Below, piece by piece: positions 24,977 to 33,519 of a stretch of DNA of 48,362 bases. The stretch is taken from assembly GCA_030065935.1 (NCBI GenBank), contig JASJCP010000064.1, positions 1 through 48,362 of the forward strand, read 5' to 3'. The notes under the pieces are model-generated. The model ran no database searches, was not told the origin of the DNA, and saw only the letters and a program-made list of their open reading frames with translations. Each line of letters begins with the position of its first letter. Within the stretch, counting starts at the first letter, position 1. Both the position numbers and the translations under genes were made by a program. Source of the DNA: Xenococcaceae cyanobacterium MO_167.B27 (GTDB lineage: Bacteria > Cyanobacteriota > Cyanobacteriia > Cyanobacteriales > Xenococcaceae).

Positions 24977-26677
24977 TTATGGTGTGGGAATTGGTGAGAT
25001 GAAGGGTGATTCAACTCCGTTAATTACACTAGCTACTACAGAAGCATCAAAGGCGGAAATTACACCATCACTGTTGACATCTGCAACTAGTAAAGGATTG
25101 ATACCAGCATAAGCAGAGAATTCTGTATCCAAACCTGCTGCAAATCGAGAAATACCATAGACATCTGCTTGGGTGTAAGCCCCATCTTTATCAACATCTC
25201 CTAGAACCAGATCGCTTTGACCAAAAATAACGTAGCTTTCCCCTGCATCAGTAGTCCCGTCGGGGTCTGCTTGTGGCGCGCCTACAAGTAAGTCATCAAT
25301 GCCATCATTGTTAACATCTCCTGCACCACTTACCGCTTCACCAAGAAGACTATCTGTATTATCAGTGGTGATGGTAAAACCTTGATTAGGAGTTAAGTCT
25401 GCTAATTCCAACACAGCAGAAAAGTCATTGTTACTACCGAAAATTACGTAGCTTGCTCCTGGATTATCGTTTCCACCCCTTGCACCAAGAACAATATCTT
25501 CAATGCCATCCAAATTGACATCTCCTGCACCACTTACTGATATTCCTAGTAAATCATCAGTTGCAATGCCGTTGATGGTAAAACCGTTTGTGCCATTTAA
25601 GTCTGAAAGTTCTAAAGTGGGGTCAAAACTCCCATTGTTGCCAAAGACGACGTAAGCTTGCCCTGCATTAGAGCGATCGCCTACATCAGCACCACTAGCT
25701 CCAATAACAATATCGTCAAAATCATCACCGTTAAAGTCTCCTACCTTCGCAACAGAGACTCCCCCGCCATCACCAGCTGCAACACCATTAATGCGAAAAC
25801 CGTTATTGCCATCGAGACTGGATAAATCTACGCTAGGAGAAAAGTTATCATTGCTCCCAAACACAATATAAGTAGCTCCTGCTCCAGTGCGATCGCCCGC
25901 AGCAGCGAAATCCGCCCCAATCATCAAGTCATCAAAACCATCACCGTTAAAATCTCCTGCACTACTTACAGAAAACCCAGTATTATCAAGTTCTTCAACA
26001 CCATTTATAGCAAAGCCGTTACTACCATCTAAGGAAGCCAAGTCAAAATTACTAAAGCTCTCATTGCTGCCAAAAATTACATAGCTTGCCCCTGCCCCAA
26101 GATTTTGATTATTGTAGCCATAAGGTGTGCCAATAATAACGTCATCAAAACCATCACCGTTGACATCTCCTGCACTACTGACAGAAGTACCAAATAAATC
26201 ACCTTCAATTAAACCATTGATGACAAAACCATCATTATTATCCAGATCCGATAAATCTAGACTAGAGGGAAAGCCCTGATCTTCACCAAAAATTACATAA
26301 CTTGCACCAGTATCATTGTTTCTACCATTAGCACCAATAATCAAGTCATCAGTACCATCACCGTTGAAATCTCCTGCACTGCTAACGGAAATTCCCAAGC
26401 GATCATTATCAGCTAGTCCACTGATTCTAAAGCCATTATTCCCATCTAAATCCGATACAGAAAAATTAGCTGGAAAATCTGCTTCATCACCAAGAATGAC
26501 ATAAACTTCTCCTGCATTGCTGTTGCTGTTTCTTGCACCAATAACAATATCTGCTATACCATCACCATTAATATCTCCTGCAGTGCTGACAGCATCTCCC
26601 AAAAGAGCATTTTGATTTACACCAGAGATAACAAAACCATTACGACCGTTTAATATAGATAGGTTTATATCAGCCAT
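24977..26677 (-). CDS. FG-GAP (integrin-alpha-like) propeller protein with dockerin-like tail
   Basis: A 566-residue protein made of seven FG-GAP repeats of about 55-65 residues. A typical one reads NGFRISGLADNDRLGISVSS, then AGDFNGDGTDDLIIGA and GASYVIFG. The DxNxDGxxD segments are calcium-binding loops. Seven repeats should close one seven-bladed beta-propeller. The C-terminal 80 residues (GDVDKDGAYTQADVYGISRF and VADVNSDGVISAFDASVV) form two EF-hand-like loops, as in type I dockerins. No N-terminal signal peptide is visible (MADINLSILNGRNG), so if secreted it must use another route such as type I secretion. Family members are mostly cell-surface or extracellular. The binding partner is unknown. 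Confidence 0.88.
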   Translation of the reverse strand: MADINLSILNGRNGFVISGVNQNALLGDAVSTAGDINGDGIADIVIGARNSNSNAGEVYVILGDEADFPANFSVSDLDGNNGFRISGLADNDRLGISVSSAGDFNGDGTDDLIIGANGRNNDTGASYVIFGEDQGFPSSLDLSDLDNNDGFVINGLIEGDLFGTSVSSAGDVNGDGFDDVIIGTPYGYNNQNLGAGASYVIFGSNESFSNFDLASLDGSNGFAINGVEELDNTGFSVSSAGDFNGDGFDDLMIGADFAAAGDRTGAGATYIVFGSNDNFSPSVDLSSLDGNNGFRINGVAAGDGGGVSVAKVGDFNGDDFDDIVIGASGADVGDRSNAGQAYVVFGNNGSFDPTLELSDLNGTNGFTINGIATDDLLGISVSGAGDVNLDGIEDIVLGARGGNDNPGASYVIFGSNNDFSAVLELADLTPNQGFTITTDNTDSLLGEAVSGAGDVNNDGIDDLLVGAPQADPDGTTDAGESYVIFGQSDLVLGDVDKDGAYTQADVYGISRFAAGLDTEFSAYAGINPLLVADVNSDGVISAFDASVVASVINGVESPFISPIPTP

Positions 26678-26835
26678 ATTTTAATAATCTAAGGATAAAG
26701 TTACTTTGACGACGAGGGATGTTGAACAAAGTTCGGTAGAGCCAGTCGCCGTCTTCAATAATGAAGCAAGTTAGTTACAAAAAGTTTCTTACTTCAATTC
26801 AGTCATATCATATAAATGATCAAGGTAAATTAAGG

Positions 26836-28218
26836 ATGAGCGTTACAACTGGCATAGATTCACTATTACAACCGTTTCAGCGTTTTGGAGTCCATCTGGG
26901 TTTAAAACGCATTCAAAAACTACTAGCAGATATTGGCAACCCTCATCATCGAGTACCGATCATTCATGTAGCAGGGACAAATGGCAAAGGTTCCGTATGT
27001 GCTTATCTTTCCTCGATATTAACTCAAGCTGGTTATAGAGTCGGGCGTTATACTTCTCCCCATTTGGTACATTGGACAGAAAGAATTTATCTTAATGAAC
27101 AACCAATTACAGAAGTTGATTTAATTACAGTCCTCAAAGAGATTATCACAGCTATAACACCTGATGGAGAAAGCCCCACTCAGTTTGAAGTAATTACCGC
27201 AGCAGCATGGCTTTATTTTGCTCAACAAAAAGTGGATGTTGCAGTTATGGAGGTGGGTTTAGGAGGAAGACTGGATGCTACTAATGTCTGCGATCGCACT
27301 TTGGCAAGTATTATTGTCTCTATTAGTCGGGAACATTGGCAACGTCTTGGCTCTACTCTGACTGCTATCACTACAGAAAAAGCAGGAGTACTCAAGCCAA
27401 ATTGTCCAGCAGTGATCGGCAAGTTACCACCTGAAGCTGAAGCAGTAGTACAAGCAAGAGTTACAGAGTTAAATTGTCCTACAGTATGGGTAGAAGCTGC
27501 CACAGAAATTAAACCTAATAAGTCTTCTACAGCAGATTTAAACTTCAGCAATATAATCCCAATTCCACAAGTTAATACTACAAATCTTTCTCCCAGTCTC
27601 CCATCTGTAGCCAACTTAAATAAAAACGGTATAAGGTGTGCAAAATATCAAGATATTGAATATCCCCTACCGTTATTAGGAGAAGTACAATTAATCAATT
27701 CTGCGATCGCAATTGCCACAATTAGAGAATTACAAAAGCAAGGTTGGACTATTTCGGAAACTGCTATACAACAGGGAATGGCAAAAACTCGCTGGTTGGG
27801 AAGAATACAATGGACTACTTGGCGCAGTCGCCCTTTACTAATAGATGGGGCGCATAATCCAGCAGCAGCGATCGTCTTGAGACAATATATAGATAGTCTG
27901 CAAAAACCTGTAACTTTTATTATGGGGATACTCTCTACTAAAGATCATCAAGAGATTTTTCAAGCTCTTTTACGCCCTGGTGATGCTTTACATCTTGTTC
28001 CTGTGCCAGATCATAGCACTGCCAAGCCAGAAGAGTTAGCTACTTTGGCAAGTACAGTTTGTCCTCAATTGAGAGAATGTAAAACTTACTCCGATCTTTT
28101 TCTGGCTTTAGAAACAGTATGGCAGCAAGAAATTGATTCAACTGTGGTTTTTTGTGGCTCTCTTTATCTTATTGGTTATTTTTTCAGTAACAAGGACTCA
28201 GAAGAAAGTAATAAGTAA
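26836..28218 (+). CDS. folC: Bifunctional dihydrofolate synthase/folylpolyglutamate synthase
   Basis: A Mur-ligase-family enzyme that adds glutamate to dihydropteroate and then to tetrahydrofolate. I start it at the ATG at 26836 (MSVTTGIDSLLQPFQRFGVH), which matches the usual cyanobacterial N-terminus; an ATG at 26761 would add 25 unusual residues. The product is 460 residues. The P-loop is HVAGTNGKGSVCAYLSS. Other blocks are GRYTSPHLVHWTERIYLN, VAVMEVGLGGRLDATNVCD and the C-terminal PLLIDGAHNPAAAIVLRQYI. An insert at about 220-270 (rich in N, S, T and P) is not conserved. It lies divergent from the FG-GAP gene. Confidence 0.93.
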   Translation: MSVTTGIDSLLQPFQRFGVHLGLKRIQKLLADIGNPHHRVPIIHVAGTNGKGSVCAYLSSILTQAGYRVGRYTSPHLVHWTERIYLNEQPITEVDLITVLKEIITAITPDGESPTQFEVITAAAWLYFAQQKVDVAVMEVGLGGRLDATNVCDRTLASIIVSISREHWQRLGSTLTAITTEKAGVLKPNCPAVIGKLPPEAEAVVQARVTELNCPTVWVEAATEIKPNKSSTADLNFSNIIPIPQVNTTNLSPSLPSVANLNKNGIRCAKYQDIEYPLPLLGEVQLINSAIAIATIRELQKQGWTISETAIQQGMAKTRWLGRIQWTTWRSRPLLIDGAHNPAAAIVLRQYIDSLQKPVTFIMGILSTKDHQEIFQALLRPGDALHLVPVPDHSTAKPEELATLASTVCPQLRECKTYSDLFLALETVWQQEIDSTVVFCGSLYLIGYFFSNKDSEESNK

Positions 28219-28230
28219 TCAGTATTACTT

Positions 28231-28330
28231 CCCCACACCCCCCGGGAGGAGACTTAATATATCTAGATATTGAACCTAAAACAGATCCGCTTTGTTGTGA
28301 AGTCTCCTTCCGCCCCCACACCCCACACCC
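28231..28330 (-). repeat. 100-bp MITE-like element, copy 2 (inverted)
   Basis: Reverse complement of the element at 24752-24851, with two differences in 100 bases, again bounded by identical 10-base ends (ccccacaccc at 28231-28240 and 28321-28330). It begins 12 bases after the folC stop. Its subterminal repeats can form a stem, so it may also act as a transcription stop for folC. Confidence 0.75.
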
Positions 28331-28429
28331 TATAACCCAATCCCTATTGAGCTTAATTTGTGCCGTAGCAGTTAGGAGAAAGGCTATGTTACCTTAAGAT
28401 CGAATTGAATAAAATAAATGGGACTGAAA

Positions 28430-28855
28430 CTTATTCAACTCATCCCACGTCATTTATGCGTGGGATTTCCTGTTTATTCTTCATTGGTCAACAACTCGCA
28501 GACGGAGTCGGGGGCTTGAAATATAGTCCATAAGTTGAGCAGACTAAGCCATTAAATTGGCTAGGTTAACGGTAAGCGTTAAAGTTCCTACCTTGGGGTG
28601 CGTGCCAGCCTCGAAGCTCCTAGAACCAAGTGGTTAAACAGGTTTAATTGGGTTAAACTAGTGCTGCTTGGATAGTACCGACCCTTAACATTGTGGAGGC
28701 AAACATTACGAAGTCGAAGCAGGCTCCGTCGAGTACCTTCGACCCCAGAAATGGGAGGTTTTAAAGCTAGGTTTCCAACCAAAAAACCTGGATTTATTTG
28801 TCAACCCTGACTCGCAATTCCGACCCGCTAGTCCCTCGCGGGTCGGAATTGCAAG
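28430..28855 (-). mobile_element. Probable IS200/IS605-like right-end scar
   Basis: Part of a 780-bp gene-free stretch (28219-29000). Near its left end a hairpin (atcccacg 28442-28449, cgtgggat 28459-28466) is followed by ttcctg and cttcattggtc (28479-28489). The same order, hairpin then ttcctg then cttcattggtc, recurs at 35045-35081 beside another scar, so both belong to one repeat family. Hairpin ends of this kind are typical of IS200/IS605 elements, whose right end also encodes guide RNA for TnpB. At the other side lies a perfect 15-bp hairpin (28814-28828 with 28838-28852). No tnpA or tnpB survives. A 64-codon minus-strand frame at 28588-28782 is not recognisable. Confidence 0.35.
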
Positions 28856-29000
28856 AAAAAGATGAAAAGTTAATTGTTATCTATCAAAGCTGGCTAAGGC
28901 TATTCCCTTGGCACACCCCTACAAGTCCCTCCGCTTAAGCGTAGCTTTCTATAATAGTTTCGTTAACAACAAACCCGTAAAATAAATTTTAGAGTAAGTA

Positions 29001-30524
29001 ATGGTAAAGAGCGATAATAGACAACAAACTTTACTGGATCTATTGATTGGAGATGAGGAACATCCCGCCCTAGTTGCTCCAGAGCGACCGACTATAAGCT
29101 ACAAAAATCTAAAACAGCAAATTGTAGATCTGGCAGCACAACTCAATCAATTAGGGATTGGTCGTGGCGATCGCATGGCGATCGCTATGGCTAATGGTCC
29201 CGAAATGGTTGTCACCTATCTAGTGGCAGCGATGTGTGGGACAGCAGCACCCCTCAATCCTAAATATTCAGCAGCAGAATTTGCTTTCTATTATGAAGAC
29301 ATCAACGCTAGTGCATTAATTGTGTTGGATGAAGGAGTAGCAGCAGCTAAAGAAGCTCTTACGGACAAAATGCTGCTCATTCAAGCAACATTACAACCAG
29401 AGGGACTGTCTTTTAGTCTTCAAGGAGGTCAGAAACGAGAGCCAAGACTGACTGAGTTGGCTCAACCCGATGATATTGCGATGATTCTGCACACTAGTGG
29501 CACAACTAGCAGACCCAAGAGAGTACCTATTAGACATCGAAATCTAGCTACTTCTGCCAGTAATATCATCGGCACTTACAATCTAACAGCAAAAGATCGT
29601 TCCCTTTGTGTAATGCCTCTATTTCATGTTCATGGTTTAGTCGCTTCGATGCTCTCTACTTTATCTTCTGGCGGAACAGTAATTGTTCCAGTTGGTGGAT
29701 TTAATGCTCTGGAATTTTGGAAACTGTTGGCGAACTTTCAGCCTACTTGGTATTCCGCAGTACCAACTATGCACCAGTTACTATTATCTCGGGCAAGTCG
29801 TAATCAAGATGCGATCGCCAAAAGTAAGCTAAGATTTATTCGCTCTAGTAGTTCTTCTCTGCCTCCAGTTGTATTAGAAAGTCTAGAAAAAACTTTTAAT
29901 GCACCAGTACTCGAAGCATACAGTATGACTGAAGCTTCACACCAAATGACCTCTAATCCTTTACCCCCCGCAGAACATAAAGCAGGAACAGTAGGCTATG
30001 GCTTCGGTGTAGAAGTTGGCATTATGGACGAGGCAGGAAATCTGTTAGAAAAAGGTCAATTAGGGGAAATAGTAGTTAAAGCACCCAATGTAGTTGATGG
30101 TTACGAAAATAATCCTGAAGCTAACGCCAAGGCATTTACTAACGGTTGGTTTCGCACTGGCGATCAAGGAGTAATCGATGAATCTGGTTATTTATCTCTT
30201 ACAGGGCGTATCAAAGAATTAATTAATCGCGGTGGAGAAAAAATCTCTCCTTTGGAAATAGATAATGTGATTCTCCGTAATCCCGCAGTGGATGAAGTTC
30301 TCACTTTTGCAGCCCCTCACAAAATCCTTGGTGAAGATGTCCATGCTGCGGTTGTCTTAAAAGAAACTATAGATGAAAAAGAATTAAAGCAATACTGCTC
30401 ACAGTATTTAGCAGATTTTAAAGTCCCTCGTAAGTTTCACTTCTTAGAAGCTCTACCCCGAGGTGCAACAGGAAAGCCTCAAAGACTCAAAATGGCAGAA
30501 TTACTCGGAATTACCGCAGACTAA
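29001..30524 (+). CDS. Acyl-CoA synthetase, oxalyl-CoA-synthetase-like
   Basis: A 507-residue AMP-forming ligase of the ANL superfamily. The adenylate-binding loop reads ILHTSGTTSRPKRVPIRHRN. The SGTTSRPK variant, in place of the usual SGTTGxPK, is typical of plant AAE3 oxalyl-CoA synthetases and relatives. Further motifs are VLEAYSMTEASHQMTSNPLP (A5), GWFRTGDQGVIDESGYLSLT (A7), GRIKELINRGGEKISPLEID (A8) and PRGATGKPQRLKM with the catalytic lysine (A10). Length matches AAE3-type enzymes (about 500-515). The substrate is not proven: oxalate or another short carboxylate is most likely. It heads a plus-strand run with a PanE-like reductase and a tricarboxylate transporter. Confidence 0.8.
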   Translation: MVKSDNRQQTLLDLLIGDEEHPALVAPERPTISYKNLKQQIVDLAAQLNQLGIGRGDRMAIAMANGPEMVVTYLVAAMCGTAAPLNPKYSAAEFAFYYEDINASALIVLDEGVAAAKEALTDKMLLIQATLQPEGLSFSLQGGQKREPRLTELAQPDDIAMILHTSGTTSRPKRVPIRHRNLATSASNIIGTYNLTAKDRSLCVMPLFHVHGLVASMLSTLSSGGTVIVPVGGFNALEFWKLLANFQPTWYSAVPTMHQLLLSRASRNQDAIAKSKLRFIRSSSSSLPPVVLESLEKTFNAPVLEAYSMTEASHQMTSNPLPPAEHKAGTVGYGFGVEVGIMDEAGNLLEKGQLGEIVVKAPNVVDGYENNPEANAKAFTNGWFRTGDQGVIDESGYLSLTGRIKELINRGGEKISPLEIDNVILRNPAVDEVLTFAAPHKILGEDVHAAVVLKETIDEKELKQYCSQYLADFKVPRKFHFLEALPRGATGKPQRLKMAELLGITAD

Positions 30525-30607
30525 ATCAGTAATTAAGGATGAAGCATGAACCTTAGATGTTGTGCATTCAAAAGTAATCAGTAATTAGCAAGAACGCAAG
30601 AGCGCAA

Positions 30608-30668
30608 CTAACCACTAACCACTAACCACTAACCACTAACCACTAACTACTAACTACTAACTACTAAC
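30608..30668. repeat. Heptamer tandem repeat (CTAACCA/CTAACTA)
   Basis: Five copies of ctaacca, three of ctaacta and a partial one fill the space directly before the reductase start codon at 30674. No Shine-Dalgarno sequence is recognisable there, so the repeat occupies the whole ribosome-binding region. Changes in copy number could alter translation or spacing; this is inference. Confidence 0.9.
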
Positions 30669-30673
30669 AATCA

Positions 30674-31666
30674 ATGAAAATTTGTATTTTCGGTGCTGGA
30701 GCAATTGGCAGCTATCTGGGAGCGAAATTAGCTAAATTACCACGCTCTGAGGTAGAAGTTACCCTAATTGCCCGAGGTAAACAACTCGAAGCACTGCAAA
30801 CTCAAGGGCTAAAGCTGGAAGAAAATGGTTCAGAAGAAACCATCGATAATTTTTTTGCTACCGATGACGTTAACACTGTCGAACCCCAGGATGCAATTTT
30901 TGTAACAGTTAAAGCTCAGAGTTTACCCAAAGTAGCACCTTCTTTGCCAGCTTTATACGGGCAAGCAACTATGGTAGTTATGGCGCAAAACGGCATTCCC
31001 TGGTGGTATTTTCGTGAAACAGGGGGAGAATATGAACATTATATAATTCGGGCGGTAGATCCTGAAGGCACAATAGAAACAAATATCCCCATTAAGCAAG
31101 TTATCGGTTGTGTGGTTTATCCAGCAACAGAATTAGTCGCCCCGGGAGTAGTTAGGCACATAGAAGGCGATCGCTTTTCCCTCGGCGAATTAGATGGCAC
31201 AAAAAGCGATCGCCTCAAGCAACTGGCTCAAGTGCTACGTCAAGCTAATCTTAAAGCTCCAGTACGCAACCAAATTCGCAATGAGTTGTGGGTCAAACTT
31301 TGGGGTAATTTGGCTTTTAATCCCATCAGCGCACTTACTGGAGCTACTTTAGACCGCATTTGTGAATATTCTTTGACCAGAGAGTTAGCTCGTAATATGA
31401 TGTTGGAAGCAAAAGCGATCGCAGAAAAATTAGGTGTAAAATTTGGCATTTCTCTGGAGCAGAGAATTGAAGGTGCGAGGAATGTTGGAGCGCACAAAAC
31501 TTCGATGCTACAAGACATTGAAGCTGGTCGTATGACAGAAATAGATGCTTTAGTAGGAGCAGCGATCGAACTGGGAGAATTGACCGATACTCCAACACCC
31601 CATCTAAGTTCTATTTATGCCAGTGTGAAATTGCTAGAGCAAACTATTCTGGCAAATTCTGTTTAG
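30674..31666 (+). CDS. 2-dehydropantoate 2-reductase family protein (PanE-like)
   Basis: A 330-residue NADP-dependent reductase. The nucleotide-binding start is MKICIFGAGAIGSYLGAKLA. The conserved VTVKAQSLPKVAPSL and VVMAQNGIPWW (catalytic-site region) follow, then NELWVKLWGNLAFNPISALT with the catalytic lysine, and MLQDIEAGRMTEIDALVGAA near the end. PanE reduces ketopantoate to pantoate for coenzyme A synthesis, but many relatives act on other 2-oxo acids. Its place between a carboxylate-CoA ligase and a tricarboxylate transporter leaves open whether it serves CoA synthesis or the carboxylate pathway. Confidence 0.85.
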   Translation: MKICIFGAGAIGSYLGAKLAKLPRSEVEVTLIARGKQLEALQTQGLKLEENGSEETIDNFFATDDVNTVEPQDAIFVTVKAQSLPKVAPSLPALYGQATMVVMAQNGIPWWYFRETGGEYEHYIIRAVDPEGTIETNIPIKQVIGCVVYPATELVAPGVVRHIEGDRFSLGELDGTKSDRLKQLAQVLRQANLKAPVRNQIRNELWVKLWGNLAFNPISALTGATLDRICEYSLTRELARNMMLEAKAIAEKLGVKFGISLEQRIEGARNVGAHKTSMLQDIEAGRMTEIDALVGAAIELGELTDTPTPHLSSIYASVKLLEQTILANSV

Positions 31667-31935
31667 CAGGATTATCTAAGCAATCGTGAAGTGGCTATGT
31701 AGGTTCACAATTTAGATAACTTTTCTTGTTGAAATCTTTATCTAGTAAGGGTACTAGCTATCGTAGGATCTAACTTGTCAAACCAGTAGCCAAGGGCGCA
31801 AGGCACTTTATGCCAGGATGCTTCCAACAATATAAACCTAATCAAAAATTTGACAATAGCTTCCTAGAATAAATATACATTTCGGAAAACTTATAAACAA
31901 CTTCGACACAAAACTTGAGGTAAAAATTACAACCT

Positions 31936-32979
31936 ATGAATATCAAAACAGGATTTTTAGTTGCTTTACTGGCAATGGGAACTACAGTAACCGCCTGCAA
32001 TAATTCCTCAGAAACAGCCTCCGAAGCTGTATTTACTCAAGAAGGGACAGCAGAAACAGTAGCAGCAACAGCAGCAACCTCTGACTGGGAACCGAAAAAG
32101 CCAATTGAATTCGTCATCATGGCTGGCAAAGGTGGTGGTGCAGATAAAATGGCGCGGTTAATGCAGACGATTGTTCAGAAACACAACCTGGCATCTAAGC
32201 CGTTAGTCCCTCTCAATAAAGGCGGTGGTTCTGGTGCAGAGGCGTTACAGTATCTAAAGTCTAAAGAAGGAGACAACTACACCATTATGGTGACTCTCAA
32301 TAGCTTCTATACAACTCCTTTACGACAACCCAACCTAAACGTGGATATTTCTACATTTACCCCAATTGCTCGTATGGCTGAAGATACTTTCCTTCTTTGG
32401 GTAAATAAAGATAGCGGTATTACTAATTTTGATGAGTTTGTAGCAGCAGCTAAAGAAGCGGACAAAGAATGGTTGATGGCGGGAACAGGAAAAGGTCAAG
32501 AAGATGAAATTTTGACTAACTTCCTCAATAGCAACTACGATCTAGATATGACCTATATTCCTCTAAAAGGTGGCGGTGATGTCGCCAAGCAATTAGCAGG
32601 GAAGCAGGTTAACTCTACTGTTAATAACCCTTCAGAAGCTTTAGGCTTTTATGAAGAAGGTAGTTTTGTTCCTGTTGCCTCTTTTACCGCCAATCGTCTA
32701 GAACAGTTCCCCGACACACCGACTTTTGAAGAGATGGGTCAAGACTTTAGCTACTTTATGCAGCGTAGTGTGGTGGGCGCGCCAGGAATGAGTCCAGAAG
32801 CTCAAGCATATTACCAAAATGTGTTTGAACAAGTTTACCAAACACCAGAGTGGCAAGAATACATGAAATCTAAGAGTTTAAAAGGAGAGTTTATTACTGG
32901 TAGCAACCTGGAATCTTATTGGATGAATCAAGAAGAAAAGCATAAAGAACTCCTGAAAAATACTGGCGAAATCAAATAA
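31936..32979 (+). CDS. tctC: Tripartite tricarboxylate transporter, substrate-binding protein TctC
   Basis: A 347-residue periplasmic binding protein of the Bug/TctC family. The signal sequence ends in a lipobox at Cys21 (MGTTVTAC), so it is lipid-anchored, which is unusual for TctC proteins of Proteobacteria, most of which are soluble. A Ser/Thr/Ala linker (about 22-50) is followed by the domain start PIEFVIMAGKGGGADKMARL, the ligand-loop region LNKGGGSGAEALQYLKSK and ATGTGKGQ-like MAGTGKGQEDEIL. TctC delivers the carboxylate to the TctAB membrane complex. The tctB start follows after 19 bp, so this is an operon. Confidence 0.9.
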   Translation: MNIKTGFLVALLAMGTTVTACNNSSETASEAVFTQEGTAETVAATAATSDWEPKKPIEFVIMAGKGGGADKMARLMQTIVQKHNLASKPLVPLNKGGGSGAEALQYLKSKEGDNYTIMVTLNSFYTTPLRQPNLNVDISTFTPIARMAEDTFLLWVNKDSGITNFDEFVAAAKEADKEWLMAGTGKGQEDEILTNFLNSNYDLDMTYIPLKGGGDVAKQLAGKQVNSTVNNPSEALGFYEEGSFVPVASFTANRLEQFPDTPTFEEMGQDFSYFMQRSVVGAPGMSPEAQAYYQNVFEQVYQTPEWQEYMKSKSLKGEFITGSNLESYWMNQEEKHKELLKNTGEIK

Positions 32980-32998
32980 ACTATAAGCAAGGAAAACA

Positions 32999-33502
32999 AT
33001 GTCAACTAGACAAGCAGATATCCTGGGGTCGATCGCTCTAGCAATCCTCTCTATTTACTTCATGAACGAGAGTGCCAAGCTACCAATTGGCTACATTCCA
33101 GGTGAAGGACTGGGTGGAGGAGCTTTTCCCTTTTGGGCTTCTCTAGGAATGCTGATTTGTTGTATTTGGAATGGTATTAACTGGCTCGCCAGAACCAGCG
33201 AAAGCTCATGTTCCCATAATCTCTACCTAAATCAACAGGGTTTACGCTCGTTTGCCATCAATTCTGGCTCTCTAGTAGTAGCCCTAGGGATAATTCCTTT
33301 TATCGGGATGTATGGAGCAGTGATGTTGTTTTTATTCTCTCACCTGCGCTTTATCGGCAAGCGTTCTTGGCTGCTGACCACAATTCTAACTCTGACTGCT
33401 CCGATCGTAATGTTTTTCTTTTTTGAGGTGGCATTAACAATCACTCTGCCTAAAGGCATGACCGAGCCTTTATTTTACCCACTATATGACCTTTTTCTCT
33501 GA
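32999..33502 (+). CDS. tctB: Tripartite tricarboxylate transporter, small membrane subunit TctB
   Basis: A 167-residue membrane protein with four predicted helices: SIALAILSIYFMNESAKLPI; FPFWASLGMLICCIWNGINW; INSGSLVVALGIIPFIGMYG with AVMLFLFSHL; and LLTTILTLTAPIVMFFFFEV. The GGAFPFWASLGMLI segment is characteristic of TctB. TctB is the small, poorly conserved partner of TctA in proton- or sodium-driven carboxylate uptake. The tctA start follows after 17 bp. Confidence 0.9.
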   Translation: MSTRQADILGSIALAILSIYFMNESAKLPIGYIPGEGLGGGAFPFWASLGMLICCIWNGINWLARTSESSCSHNLYLNQQGLRSFAINSGSLVVALGIIPFIGMYGAVMLFLFSHLRFIGKRSWLLTTILTLTAPIVMFFFFEVALTITLPKGMTEPLFYPLYDLFL

Positions 33503-33519
33503 GCTTTTTCTCAGTAACT

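Noticed and set aside
27222-27614. 130-codon minus-strand frame inside folC
   Set aside because: Antisense to a well-conserved enzyme gene; TTG/ATG-rich shadow.
28588-28782. 64-codon minus-strand frame
   Set aside because: TTG start, no family resemblance, and it lies in an IS-like scar; not annotated as a gene.
28814-28852. Perfect hairpin considered as an intrinsic terminator
   Set aside because: No T-run on either side (aagaaaaag on one side, actc on the other), and no gene ends nearby.
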